Source: Monarcha castaneiventris obscurior (lineage: Eukaryota > Chordata > Aves > Passeriformes > Monarchidae). Taken from it: 64,000 nucleotides of DNA. The stretch spans positions 9,114,001 to 9,178,000 of the forward strand of contig JAMPIT010000174.1 of the NCBI GenBank assembly GCA_026261815.1, read 5' to 3'. Positions 13,101 through 27,800 of the stretch are shown here, piece after piece (position 1 is the stretch's first letter; the number at the start of each line of letters is the position of its first letter). The notes below the pieces were generated by a model. It ran no database searches, had not been told where the DNA came from, and worked only from the letters and a program-made list of their open reading frames with translations. The position numbers were made by a program, and so were the translations under genes.

Positions 13101-16100
13101 CATCTCTTGGTCTATGTTAAATGTCCTAGTGGCAGAATCTGTGGATTTCATATGATGAAGTTCATACTGAAGTATGAATTTATGGGCTTCCTAGAACCTG
13201 TCATACACAAAACAAGTGTTTATGACAATATGAACACTAAAATTGGATAACGGTGCATTAGGATGTGATAGTAGACAGAATAAATAATTTACCATTTTTT
13301 CTGCCTTTGTATTTTGCATACTGAAATAAGCATGACATAGTTTTAGTATCTTTCCCTATGCTTTTGGCTTTTGTGGCCATTTTTACCATGGAGTCAGACC
13401 TTGAAATAATAGGAATGCGAGACTGCAAATACTTGAATAACTCATGTCCAAATAGTCTCTTTGCTTTTTCTCCTTTACTCTTTCAGATTTTACTTTACCA
13501 TATTCCTTGATTTCTGTATGATCTCATTTTCTGCTAAAGATATAGCACCTTTGAGCACCAGAAGGTCTCCATTTACTATTTTTATGAAAGAGACTGAGGC
13601 TGGTGGCTTAGGTTAAACAAGGTGGTATGTCTTGTGTTTATGGTTTATGTTGCATTTGACGATAAGAGACAGGATTTTTATATTATCAGAGATCATATTT
13701 CCATTATGCCCTCTCTTCCCATTAAATTACTTCACTGTTGGTTTCTGAGTTAAACAAAAACATAACTCCAGGGAGAATCTGGTCAAAGGTGAAACAGCTG
13801 GATAAAAGACAGTAAGTGCTGTACATGTGGGATCTAGCAGGGCTGGACATGTTCAGAACTCAGCCATCTCTAATCAAGTATCTTCAGCTTTCTATAGTTT
13901 GTGCTGGAAGAGTTGCTCTAAAAGAAAAAACATACCACATATACGCAGACCTGCTCACATACTCTCTCCTGCAGAAGATTATGTGGCTTATGGCTACATA
14001 ATCCAGAATTTCACCTATTTATGTGTCCAGTATTTTACTGTTTCAAGTAGCAAGCACACATTGTCATTCTTGGGACTGATAAACATAGATCAAGACATAG
14101 TGTCAAATGTGAATTTCTTTCAAAATGAAGTAAGTGCCATAAACCAAGTGTATTATGAGTTGTCTCCTGTGTATAAATATGGATTTTATCGAAGCCAAAT
14201 GAAAGATTGATGTTCTTTTCAGATTCTCCTGCATTTCTGTGTAATATGTGGACTTGAAAAAAATTAGCAACTCACTTCAAAATGACTTTTGAAGAAAAGT
14301 CACCATAGGAAAGAAAACAAGTTAAGTATATAATACTTAATCCTAATATTGGCATATTCTTTATGGGTACCAACAAATATGAAGCAAAATATTGTAAGTG
14401 CTGGAGATGAAAATGAATATAATCCCCAGTATATGGCTGAACTCAATCATCAGGCTTCTTATAATATTGTCTGAATAGTTAAATGAGAAAGAATTAAGCC
14501 TATTAATTTTAAAAGGGTTTTTGTTGCTTCTTTTAAGTATTCATAAAACCACAAATATTAGTTTTGAATTAGGCTACAGGAAACAAATATCCTTAAAGCT
14601 GTCAGAAAAGGACTATCATTACAGTAATTAATCAATCTCTAATAGATGATAAGGAAAACCAATGGGGTCTATTAAGACACTCCTTGTTGAAGGAGGAACG
14701 AGGTTGTCGAAGCAGGTGTCTAATGTCATTTCAAACAGCCTTTGGCATTTGAGATATATGTGACCTGCAGGTACCACACAGGACTTACAAGAGAGTGCTG
14801 CCTGGAAAGGCAGGAGGAGGCCAGGTGGGATCCCTGGAACCTTTAATGGCACTGGACACCTATGTTTATGCAGCTGAACTGCCCCCACATATTGGTAGTC
14901 TCAGTAACATCCTGAAGGAAATCTTTTCCTCCCTATTGCCACCCTTCTTGTGGATCTTCCTTAGTGTCCTGCTTTGAACCACCTTGAGTTAAGGTACTAA
15001 ACCTAAAACTTGAGCTAGAAGATTCCCAAAATTTTGACATTATAGCAGACTTTAGGGCTTAACCCCAAGATACGGAGTTAGAGATCACAGATGATTTTTT
15101 CTAACAATGCAAGCCCAGAATCATCTCATGAAGTGAGACAGCATGTGATGTGAAGAACTTCCTAAGATTTTTTTTCAATTGTTCCTGTGACTTAAACAAC
15201 ACACTGTCCATTTTCAGAAGCATTTTGAAATCCAGCTTAGATGCTCTGCTACAATTACTCTTTCAGTTTGCAGAAATAATTTTAATTGAAGACTTAAAGG
15301 GAATAGACAAATGACAGGGCTAAAAAGAATCAAAAGCTCTCTTCATATATCGAGGAATGTCTGTTTGTAGGCAGTACTTAACAATGCTCAGTAGCTCGGA
15401 GAGGCAACAAAGACTCAAATTCTAACTCCCTATCAGGCAGAACAGATACTGACACAGGGATTTTTTGCCACTCAGAGAGAACACAAGGGTACCGAATACC
15501 ACACCAGCCAACTAAAAAATCTGACAAGGTACACACAAAGACCTCAGGTATAGACAGTAATAGTGTGTGGTAGACAAAATATGGATACCTTTTTATAGTC
15601 TAGGCTCATCTCTGTCCTGGTTAGCATTCAATGAGTACCTCACAATATAGTGAATATCAAAAGAAGGAAAATATGAAGGAAACATTAAAATAAGAACCTC
15701 ATGGAGGTTAAAATTCAGTAACTTTTTGAAAAAAGTAGACACCTTTCCTAGTCCTTTGATTACCATAAGGAGAATTTACAGATACTACTGTGACTGCTGT
15801 ACCAAGTTATCTGAAAGCCACAGAAACATAAAAAATATAATGGAAAATTAATCTTAGAAAAAGTAGCACAAATGCAAAAAATTTCTAGCAACCTAAGTAG
15901 TACCTCCCAATCTTTCTAATTACATGCAGAACTCAATGAATTGCCTGCCTTAAAGTATGAAAAAAAGGGGGATTGAAAAAGAATCTCTTAAATGTTATTA
16001 ATATTCCTAAGATGCAAGTATTAGTTTTACTGTCACCATCACACATTTAAAACCACAAGTCATATCCATTTCCACAGTGAAAGTGAGTCTTAATTTATGA

Positions 16101-19100
16101 CATCAAATAAATAGTAAGACTGGCATATTTTTTTCTTTTCTTCATGTTTGATACTCCTTAAATATAATGTGAGCATGCTTCAGCACCTTCCTTTGTGACA
16201 GGGGAATAGAAGATTTATCCTGTAAAATGTAAGTTAAGATTCAGATTTAGTCCCCTTTAAACAATAAACAAATAATTAAGAGTTTTGCTTTAAAGAATTC
16301 TGGTTACATAGAGACCCAGGATAAAATTGTGAGGACCAAGAATACTGATAGATTGTTAAAACAGAGTTAATTTTAACTCTACACCTCTTGAATGGTTTTG
16401 GCATTAGTTATATGATGTGCAAGTTTTTATGGTGAGAAATATAAAGTGGAATATATTAAATCAGATGCTGTGTACTGCAGAAAGCAAAAAAAAGGTTATA
16501 TCTGTTTGTCTTAGCTATGAATTAGCAGGGCATCTATTAACTCTGTCCTCATGTCTGGTGTAAAAACCAAAGCACATTGTGGTTCCAGACAATCTCCTTG
16601 TGGTTCCTCTCAATCTCCTTGACTTAAAAAGCCAAATTAAATTGTGAAATGAAAGAAGACTGGTACTGAAAAAGCAGGCTGAGGTTTTAACAAATAGTTA
16701 CTCTTCGTATGTCTCACAAACAAGAAAATGTAACCACCACCACCGGTGGAAGGAACTGTAGATTTTGGTTGTACCTGATGCAAATATAGTACTTCTGCTG
16801 TGCTTTGCACCATTTCATCATCTGCCTGGAGGATGCTGGAATACAAGCAGTAAATATAACACAAATTCACACTGACTGGCCTAACGTGGGTGGGAGAAAT
16901 CACTCTCTCTGATGCCTGAAGTAATTTTTGTTATTGCTGTTAGTTACTTTCCAAACAGTTAATTTTCCTTCTCTGAACTCCATGGGCTGATTAGCAACAT
17001 ATGGGGACAGAGAGAGATGTGCAGTCTCAGCTAGACTAAAACATCAAAAAAAAAACCATCCTAGCTTCCAAATAAAGCAGGGGTAGTAAGGGAAGCTGAT
17101 AGTACAAACTGGTTTTGTATGTGCTGCTCTGCTCTCACAGTCCTGTCTCACGTGAAACCAGCTTGCAGCTGCAAGACTGACATTTAATGAGGCCTTGGTG
17201 CATATAAACAGAGTGTTTTAGCCTGGAGATGCATAACAGCAATGAACAGACAGTCCTTCCTCAGCAGTCCAACTAGTAGCACAGCTTCTCATGCTCCTAA
17301 CACCATGCCTTAACTTTGGGAGGCCAGTTTTCCTAGAGCCACTGGATGAGGAGGTATCAGGCAGGTGAGATAAGTACATTTCAGCCAGCTTCTGGTACTG
17401 TGGAAATCAAGCCCTACATGTATGTGACCAGCTCCTGGTCAGTGCACCTCTTGAGATGGCAACTGTGGCAAACAGCTGGCTACCAAGGGCAGGGAATGTT
17501 GTAAAAGAGAAGATTATCAATTGGGTTTTGAGTGACAGCACGTCAGAAGGACATGACTGGTTTGAAAAAGAGTATCTGGTGTGTGGTCTTGATACATGGA
17601 GTGATAATCTGAAAGTATTAACATTTCCAGATGACTGACAAAATTTAGATTTTAATTTTAACATAATATTAGCTTCTTAGGATTGAAGGCATTCTTTGTG
17701 CATAAAGAGTTCATCTTTTCTGTTACTCAAACTAGACAGCTTTTATCTCAGCAGATCTCACATTAGGTGAGATGGTTTGTTCACATGATCTGACAATGGA
17801 TGAACAGGGAACAGAATTAAGGATCTGTTTGAACTTGTAAAAATGCATCCTTTTGCACATATCCCCAATTCCTTTTGTCTTGAGTACTCCACTTTTATAG
17901 AGGTTGTAAGATATTAGCCCTACTGTGAAAAAATACACATTAATGAAACTAGTTAATTATTCCCTAAGCCTAGTGACATTGTAGGGTCAACCACCTGATA
18001 ATGGCTTTGGGTTTGCTCTTACTCCCTTAAATAATAACATTTATGGCTTCGTAGATCAACAAGTGTGGTTTCTCCAATTTGCTTACATTTAAAGTAACCT
18101 CAGCTTCTTGAAAAATTCATCATACGCAGAATATTGTTATGGTCTGGACGGTATGTCCACAGACAGCAGCAAGGCCATGGGTCACTCCTTCCAGCATTTC
18201 TAACAGCTCATTCCCTTTGGAGATCTCTAAGGTGCAGTAGAAAATCTGAGTGGTAGATGTAGGACCAATATCTAGCTTTTGTCTCTAAGCTTCATCCTAT
18301 TACAGTCATACAAAAGTAATAGATATCTGGTTATATGGTAGGTGTAGACATCTGTATTGTAGACAAGTATATCTGTTAGCTGAAACTTATCTTTAATTTA
18401 TGAATTTCCATCTCTAGAATAGATCAACCAATATAGAAAAAATACCATTCCTGAGTGAACAACATCTAAAAAAGCCCAAATCTGCATTGTTTACAGATGA
18501 TTTAGCATCTTAAAGCTGGCCAAGTATATGCTTGGCAGATGAAATGAAAGAATATGTTTCCCCTTTCTTGATTCACACTGTTGAGCTATGACATTTCAAC
18601 ACAGATTTATGTTTCTGGAAAGTTCAACCTGCAATGACCAAAGATATTCATCATTCAGAAGGGTTACCACCAGACTCCAAGAACCACTTGTGCACCATGT
18701 CTTTGAGCTGTTCTCTGGAAACTTTCACCAAAGGAAATGGAGCTTGCTGAAATGTGGAGAGTGAGAATCTTTCCCTGAGCTTGATTACGTGGGAGTGATT
18801 CAGTTTATCCAGCCCATTGAATAACCTTGAGAATCGTAGGAGAGTTTTTGCCTTTGCAGCTTGAGCTTTTATCTAACTCAGCCACAGGCCTAAATCTTTG
18901 TTTGCCTTAGAACAGCAGTCAGTCAAAATCAGTCACTGTATAAAAATCTTTTCATGTAGATGCAGTCTTCTACCAGTGATGTTCACTCAGCATTTTAATG
19001 GAATGCAGGGGCCTCTAAAATACAGACAGTATTCTATCAGCTGCATGAGGCTTCAGACAAGACAAAGCAATGTAACCCCCCAGAAAAGAATGTGGTATCA

Positions 19101-19554
19101 GCTCCTGGGCTATCCTGAGGTAGATAGAGATGCTGTGGAGTGTAATGTTCATATCCAGCAGCTTGATTGAGCTCCAAATGCTAAAACATGTACCAGAAAG
19201 GCATTTTCAGGATTATTAACAGCCATTAGAGCACAGATGCTAGATTTACATGAGGGCATAATAGCCCAACATCTGGCAAATGGGATCTGGAATGTAATTT
19301 TGGTTGTTTTTGACTCCTTCACTGAGATGTGGTTCCTTTGAGTCTGCTTGTGAGGTTTCTTGTGGGTCTAGGACAAATATAAGTACCCCTTAGTGCCCAT
19401 CACTGGGCACCAAGTGGTGCTGATATTGTCAGGACCTCAGATATCTCTTGTTGCATCTCAGTGCACTCGGTTTGCCTCATTGCTTTGTTTCACAGCAATG
19501 CCAAGTCACTGTCAGGCAGCTGCTTCTGTGTTCCCAGTGGTTTTCAGGCTTTCA

Positions 19555-19777
19555 GCAGCGCTCCCCAGGGGTCACTACTGGGACAGGCACTATTTAACAT
19601 CTTTGTTGGCAATTTGGACACAGGGATTGAGTGTATCCTCAACAAGCTTGTCAACGACACCAAGCTGTGTGGTCACATGCTGGAGTTTAGTGGATGGTGG
19701 ACCTGTTTCTGGTATGGGAGGTGGGACTGGATGATCTTGAAGGCCCTTTCCAACCCAAACCATTCTACGGCTCTATG
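19555..19777 (+). mobile_element. CR1 LINE fragment, reverse transcriptase piece joined to the 3' end
   Basis: The plus strand encodes a degraded piece of CR1 ORF2: LFNIFVGNLDTGIECILN followed by KLVNDTKLCG. In active CR1 elements the second part carries the reverse-transcriptase FADD box; here it is LVND, so the catalytic pair is damaged. About 60 bases later the sequence jumps to the CR1 3' terminus (ggatgatcttgaaggccctt and a ccattctacggctctatg tail). The intervening ORF2 and 3' UTR are deleted. This is a non-autonomous relic, inserted antisense to MAGI2. Confidence 0.88.
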
Positions 19778-22127
19778 TTCCAAAGGATGAAATCCAAAAA
19801 CTGCTCCATTTTGAAACCTTGAGGTCAAACTACTTTGTGTAGTCAAGTAACAATGTCTTAACACAGACTCACTCTTTGAATACCTGACCCCTACATTAGA
19901 TTTTGGGTGGAGAAATAAACCAAAGTTACAATGGTAGTTTTTTATGAGCTTGTTTCTTAAACAATTAGCTTGAAGTACAGCTTTGGTGTCTTCAGCTTGT
20001 GGCCAAAGGTAGGTAAGATAAAAGAGATGGTGCCTTTTCTTCCTTTACCCCCAAATCTGATGCAGGTCTGAAGCATGAAGATTTCGATAACCACTTGGCC
20101 AAAAATAGTATCAGCCTTGCAAGGGACAGGGTCCAGAATTACATTAGAGCTGGGAGCACCACTGCCTGTGGTTATCCCCTACACTCAGGTTGCTTCATAG
20201 ATCATTGTCACTGCCCTCAGAATTTCTACTATGATGACTTACTGCCTCAATATGAAGTTTTGATCATTAATCAAAGCTTCCCATGACTCTGATCGTATCT
20301 GGAGTGCACATAAATTGAACAACAACACACAGTTTGTATCAAAAGAATAAATAAAATCAATTTTAAAAGCTCTATTCATTATCCAATGATGCCTACTTAA
20401 CAAACAAAAAGAAATGTATGTGATTTCAAGTAGTTTGCAAACGTAAGATTTTAACAGCTTTATGAACAAAAAGCTATTGATAGAATTTGTGAGACTTTAA
20501 TATCTTCATTTGATTATATTGTAAAATAGCTGAATAGGGAGAGAAATTCTAATTCATGAAATGTGAAAAAGATTTGATATCAGGAAATACAAGTACTTTG
20601 TTGAGCAGTGCTTTTATAAACAAGCTGACCTTAAATACATTTTTTTCAGTTTACCATTGCCATATTTAGAAATTACTTTTTTCATAGAAGCCATGTTACA
20701 TGCCACAATCCTTAGTCTGAGATTCTCCAATTACTTTACATCAGAATCTGTCACTCTTCTTAAAAATGAAGACATTTGAGGCCAAAATTTGTTCTGAGAT
20801 ATAATTTTGTATGTTAGGGGTCACATAAGTATAGAGTGATTATATATTTGAATGTACATTTCTGCTTTGCTTTCCTAATGTAGTTGAATTAATTACCTGA
20901 GAAAAAAAACAATGCTATTTCTGTGCATTTTAAAGCACATTTTTCTTACATGTTCTCATCACAATCCATGACTATAATAATGATCATCAACAGTACTATG
21001 AAACCCATGTTCAATTTCAGCAAGTAAGTTGCAAGGATACCCTGTTTTCCAGAGGAAAGAACTCCATATGACCAAGTTCGCTAATAACCAGCCCACACTC
21101 CAGAGGGCTTATCACGTAACTATATTTGAGTGCTTCATCTGAGAACGCTAAACCATGACAAACAAGGAAAAGCTCTCATGCCATGTATTAGATAGTACGA
21201 AAATATTAGGGAAAAAGGAAGTTTATGTCACTGAAATCTTCGGAACTTCATGAAGTCTGTTGTATCCTTTGTTCACGTAATCACCTAATTTAATAAATTT
21301 TGCCTTTGGTAACTAAATTGCATTAAGTTAAAATCGCAACAAGAACTGAGAATTAAAAGGCTGTTAGACTAATGTATTTTATAAAATTGGCACCAAAAAT
21401 CTATATTCTACTTCTTTCTTAGCTTTACTTCTTCATATAAATTATGTGTTTATCTCTTTGGCATTACAAACATCATGCCGGGTATAATATTAATTTTCGA
21501 GAAGATTCTGTTTGTTTGTGGGGTTATTTTTTATTTTTTAAATAATACTTTTCACAACCCTCACACTTCCTACTTGCAGAGTTCTGGAGAGTCCTACAAA
21601 ATACACTAGAATTCAGGGTGGTTTATTCTGACATATGAATATGACTAGGATAAAAAAATTGACAACAATAAAAGAAGGATGAAATGAAATTTCCAGAAAA
21701 ATCACCTCAGACTATTCCACTTGCATCATTTGTGCCTGTGTGAGTTTCTTGTGTCTGCTCTCTGTACTGTAACACACTAAAAGCATCCTTCTCTGCTGCT
21801 GTGATCCATCCACAATGATTAGTTATCAAAGTTTAGAAAATTATCTTCACAGTGACTCTGACCACCATGAACTTGGTTTTCTGCAAAGGCAACAAAAATC
21901 TCAAACTAGCACGTCTTTATTACAATGTCTTGGTGAGAAATGGAAGGATAAATTATGCACGTCTCACTACCAATGTGCAGCATGATTTATTATCTGAGGA
22001 ACAAGGACTCCCGGGCAGAGATGGTACAGAGTGACAGGGCTGCACAAACACAGGAACACAGGACTTCAATCCCTATTAACCAGCTGCACCTGTGGAAAGC
22101 CCGACCAGACCTAAAGAACAAAAATCA

Positions 22128-22272
22128 CACAACAATAGAATGGTTTGTGTTGAAAGGGACTTTCAAGATCATCTACTTCCCTTGCCACCCTCTAGACCAG
22201 GTTGCTCAGGGCCCTGTCCAACTTGGCCTTCAACACTTCCAGGGATGGGGCATCCACAACTTCTCGGCAAAA
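22128..22272 (-). mobile_element. CR1 LINE 3'-end fragment, minus strand
   Basis: The plus strand begins atagaatggtttgtgttgaa and continues through gaccaggttgctcagggccc and cagggatggggcatccacaa. This is the reverse complement of the 3' UTR of avian CR1 elements. The 3' end of the element lies at the low-coordinate side. It is 5'-truncated, as is usual for CR1, and abuts an oppositely oriented CR1 3' end. Confidence 0.9.
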
Positions 22273-22287
22273 GTCTTCACCATGAAA

Positions 22288-22450
22288 GTGGTGAAATGCT
22301 GGGACAGGAGTCCACAGAGGCTGTGGAATCTGTGTCTCATGAAATTTTCTCAAGACCTTGAGATACCTGATCCAATCACAAAGTTAGCCTTGTTTTAAGC
22401 AGGGGGTTAGTGATTGAAGGTCCCTGCCAACTGAAATTATTCTATTATTT
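22288..22450 (+). mobile_element. CR1 LINE 3'-end fragment, plus strand
   Basis: The plus strand starts at gtggtgaaatgctgggacag and runs through a degraded copy of the CR1 3' UTR to gaaggtccctgccaactgaa and attattctattatt. That is the sense orientation of the same region present in reverse at 22128-22272. It is more diverged than its neighbour, so the two copies probably have different ages. Together they form an inverted pair. Confidence 0.82.
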
Positions 22451-23098
22451 TCTGACTGTCTTCCTAAGGAAGGTGACAGCTGCTTGGAAACTGAATTCAT
22501 ATTCAAAAGAGTTTCATCCATACATAGACCTGATGTGACCTTTCAGACAGTGGTTTGCAATCTTTATCAATCTGTGAACATGAAAATGTTTGCAGTGGTG
22601 GTCCACATCTTCAGAGCAGATTTAAATCTCTTCAGAGGAAGTTTCTTTTATTTCATGAGTTTTCACAGATTCTTTATTAATAGGACACAAATGCCTATGT
22701 GTCCATATGCCACACTGAAAACACTTGTTGTGATGGTTCTAATGAGAACAGTATTGACAGACTCAACTGATTATTTTTCAAAACCATCCTTTCTAAAGAA
22801 ATAAATTTGCACTTAGTAGTCTGTGTTCTCTCTCTTTCTTTTCTTTCCATGCAGACTTCCCTCAAGTAAACAGCCTATAAATCATATTCCATTTCTATCT
22901 AGGAAAATGCAGAGATCTTTTCTCCCTTAAAATATTGGGAAATGGGAAAAATAAGCTACTTGGCATTTATTAGAAAGAAAAAATACAAGAAAGTTTTACC
23001 AAGAAATTTACCTTTTCTACATATTAACACAGGAAGTCATATGGAAAATGTATGCATTCATGGAGAGAGTGAGACTCAGATATCTATTTCTCATTCTA

Positions 23099-24755
<1,657 letters not shown>

Positions 24756-24877
24756 CTCGGAAACCTTGGGCCTGCATAGGCTTTGTTCCAAGTTCTGCGT
24801 TGGGCATGTTATGCTGCTGTAGCTTCCTTTTTGCTTCTAGGACAGGGTTTTCAAATTGAGTTCTTCTATTTATGTGG
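24756..24877 (-). CDS. MAGI2: MAGI2 exon: C-terminal part of WW domain 2 and linker
   Basis: The minus-strand acceptor is aaattttttccag. The exon is 122 nt (1 + 40 codons + 1). Its first base completes the Asp codon left open by the 58-nt exon, and the product continues HINRRTQFENPVLEAKRK, then LQQHNMPNAELGTKP and MQAQGFR. This completes WW2. The second signature Trp of typical WW domains is Phe here (RRTQFENP), which is normal for MAGI WW2. The linker differs from the mammalian sequence I know at a few residues (for example NAELG rather than HTELG), as expected for an orthologue. The donor is G|GTACAG, a weaker match than GTAAGT. The exon ends one base into a codon (phase 1), as needed for either the PDZ1 exon at 23319 or the candidate cassette at 24133. 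Confidence 0.95.
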
Positions 24878-27800
24878 CTGGAAAAAATTTGGTTTTGATT
24901 AAAGACTGGGTTCAGTTGGGTAAAATGATAATTTTCACAGTAGGGTGCTGTATGTGGCCCACGCGTGTGTGGTTACAGAGTGAAACCGTGATGAACCCCA
25001 ATGGGCCTGAGTGTGTCCCCTACATTTCACACAATTTCACTGGGGATGAGAGTATACAACCAGTGCCCTGTGTAATGAACAGCAGTGAGCATCATCCTAT
25101 CTATCACTTCAATACACTGAACTCTGCTACAGACAAATGCTTTTGATCCATGGGACTGCATATTAAACAGTAGCACTGCTGAAACATGCTACAGCAACAG
25201 TTTTTCATGTCTTCAGTATGACCACTGTTCTGTGTATTATTCAAAGGATCTCAACCAGTTTTGTGCATTATTATCAATTAGTTGTAAGCAAAATTAGTCA
25301 ATCACTTAGAGAAAAAGAAAAGCCTAGAGCACAGAGTACTTTTATGATGGTAATTTAGAAGTAAATCTAACATAGTAATAAATTAAAGATTATTCCTTTT
25401 TAATACTGTGGTGTGTATCTGCTCAGCTGTACAGAAAAATCAGATGCAGAAACAAAGTTAGATGGTAGATTATAACGATATAGATCATATATGAAACAGA
25501 AGAAAAGTTAGCAGACACATTTTTTCTTGGTGTTTTACATTTCCTACTACAGCTCATTAAGTACATCTCTGTCATCACACCACTATTTTTCCGCATTGTG
25601 TTTAGAACTAAGATGTTTACTACATACTGTCCCCATATCCTTGATTTTAATTCTTTAAAGCACACATTTTATCAGTCACTGAGCAATCTTACAATCCTGT
25701 CCTGGGATATTTTTTGCATGTTTTCTGAAGAAGGCAAAACAATGTAGTAGGCTGCACAGAACAAATCCGCAAGATAGGATCACAATAGAATCACAACAAA
25801 GAGAAGGGGCTTGTGCTTCAAACACTGTTCTGGGGAAACAAATGCATATGTACAGAAGGGCAGGTTTATGCCACTCCTTATTTGTTCTCACTGGGCTATC
25901 TCAAAATCCAATCCCAATCATGGGCTTTAAGCACTTGGACATGTGACCTGGGAACTTTCAAAACTCCAAGATCCTAAAGGGGGTCTCTTTTTTTTACACT
26001 GAAATGACCTTTTGTGCCACATTAAGCACTTTTCAGGTCCTTTGGGATTCTGATCCTACCATTGCTTCAAGCAAATTAAGTGGAATTGCCATTAGGAAGT
26101 GAGGTAGAGGAAACACAGCAAGTCCTATGGGAGTGCAATACACTTGCAAAATAGGATTTAGTGGCCAGTGTTAATGAAATGAAAAGATTTTCAGTCATGT
26201 AAAAGAATATTTGATTTAATGAGATGAAGTAAATGTGATAAATCCTGAAGTTGCTGCTTTGTTCACATGGCTATAACTCATTCAAGTGGCTGCTAACTTA
26301 CTCTCATACTCTAAAATTTTGAATAATAGTTTTCAGTAAATTTTGGTCTATGTTGCAGACAGAGAAAGTTCCTCTCATTTCTTTCCTTCTTCAGATAGGC
26401 TGTTTAAGATTGTAGGCATTCCTTTCCTAGACTTTTGCTTTCTGTTATTTCTAGTAATTGTCAGGGTCTTCAGCACCTTATTCTATTGCAACTAGAAACT
26501 TATGATGAAAGGGAGAAAAACTATACTAGTTAAAATGGAGAAAGCAAGACTTATGTGCACTAAATAAAGTAATAATGAACTACTTACATAAGCATGAAAA
26601 AAGTAATTATGTGATGTGTTTATCATGTGATGTATTTCCATACTGTACAGGAAATACTGTTTTTGCCTTTAAACAAGACAGTGATGAAACTGAAATACTA
26701 CATAAAGTTCTGAGCACACATGATCAAATGAAATGAATCTATAGGAAAGGTTTTACAGGAAGACCAGTGAAATAGAATCTTCTGTTACAGAAGATGAAAG
26801 GAATTTTAGCTTTTTATTCAAGCAGAATTAATTTTGATATATAATGGTGTTCTATGAATACATTTGGAAGTAAATACTAGAATGTATTAAAGATGCCAGG
26901 ATTTCAGACTTGAAGTCTGTAGGCTTTTCACAGGAGAAGCATGAAGTTAGCAAACAGCTTCCAGTAGGAGATATGGAGTACAATATCTAGCTTGCTTTAT
27001 GTTAGCATTTCATAAGGTCAAAACCAGGGTTGCTACACAGTGGGTTGAGTTAATCGCTTCAACATAGGGATCATGTCTTACTTTAGGGGCTCTAAAGTAC
27101 CCTGCCCTGTTCTGCAGCTGCCTTCCACGAGAGCTTAGGTTTCCCACGGCTCTTGTGCCTTATCATGCAGGTGTAATGGATAGCCAAGATTACACTCCAG
27201 GTCTTCATTCAGGACCTTGCACTATGCATAGTGTCATGGTATAATTGCAGGCCACATCTCAGAGCTGGAGGAGGGCCCTTGCAGGCCTAAGTTCCAATTT
27301 ATATGTAGTTCTGTGATATAAAAGTGCCCTAGGTTCCAACATAGATGTATTCTATTACCACCAGCTGTGGGCCATTAGCTGTTATCTCCTGCAATTACCC
27401 ACCCCTGATAACAGACAATGGGCCATCAGGAAACCACTGCATGACTCATGGATCTCATGAGATGCTCCGCCCAGGAGGGAGGAGCCGAGCACTCCACCTG
27501 GATATAACTCAGCCTTGGAACTACCTAAGGGAGCCCTGTCTACTGGATTCCTGGAGGACAAGAGCTACCACTGGACCTTCAGCTGGAGACCAGACCTTCC
27601 ATAGGATCACCACTTCGACTGAACTACTTCATCTGGACTGCTACCACCACCCTAACAGGGTGTCAGGTTGTATCTGACTTCGTGTGTGTTTTTCTTTCCT
27701 CTTTCCCTTGTATTATTTAACTTATTTTAAATTTTTTTCCTATTAAATTTAAACCCTGACTTGGGATCTCCCCCTGGTTTGTTTTCAAACCATTACAAAA

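Noticed and set aside
12960..13151. Ile-Asn repeat ORF on the minus strand
   Set aside because: Produced entirely by the ATATTT tandem array.
13827..14210. 127-codon plus-strand ORF, among the longest non-repeat ORFs
   Set aside because: Composition looks like translated AT-rich noncoding DNA, no recognisable domain, no promoter or splice context, and it lies antisense in a MAGI2 intron.
18960..19070. Possible old CR1 (acagtattctatcagctgca followed by tgaggcttcag)
   Set aside because: Only a weak echo of the CR1 'cagtactccaggtgtggcctca' region; not enough supporting blocks.
21955..22398. 147-codon plus-strand ORF
   Set aside because: It crosses two CR1 fragments in opposite orientation, so it is a repeat artefact.
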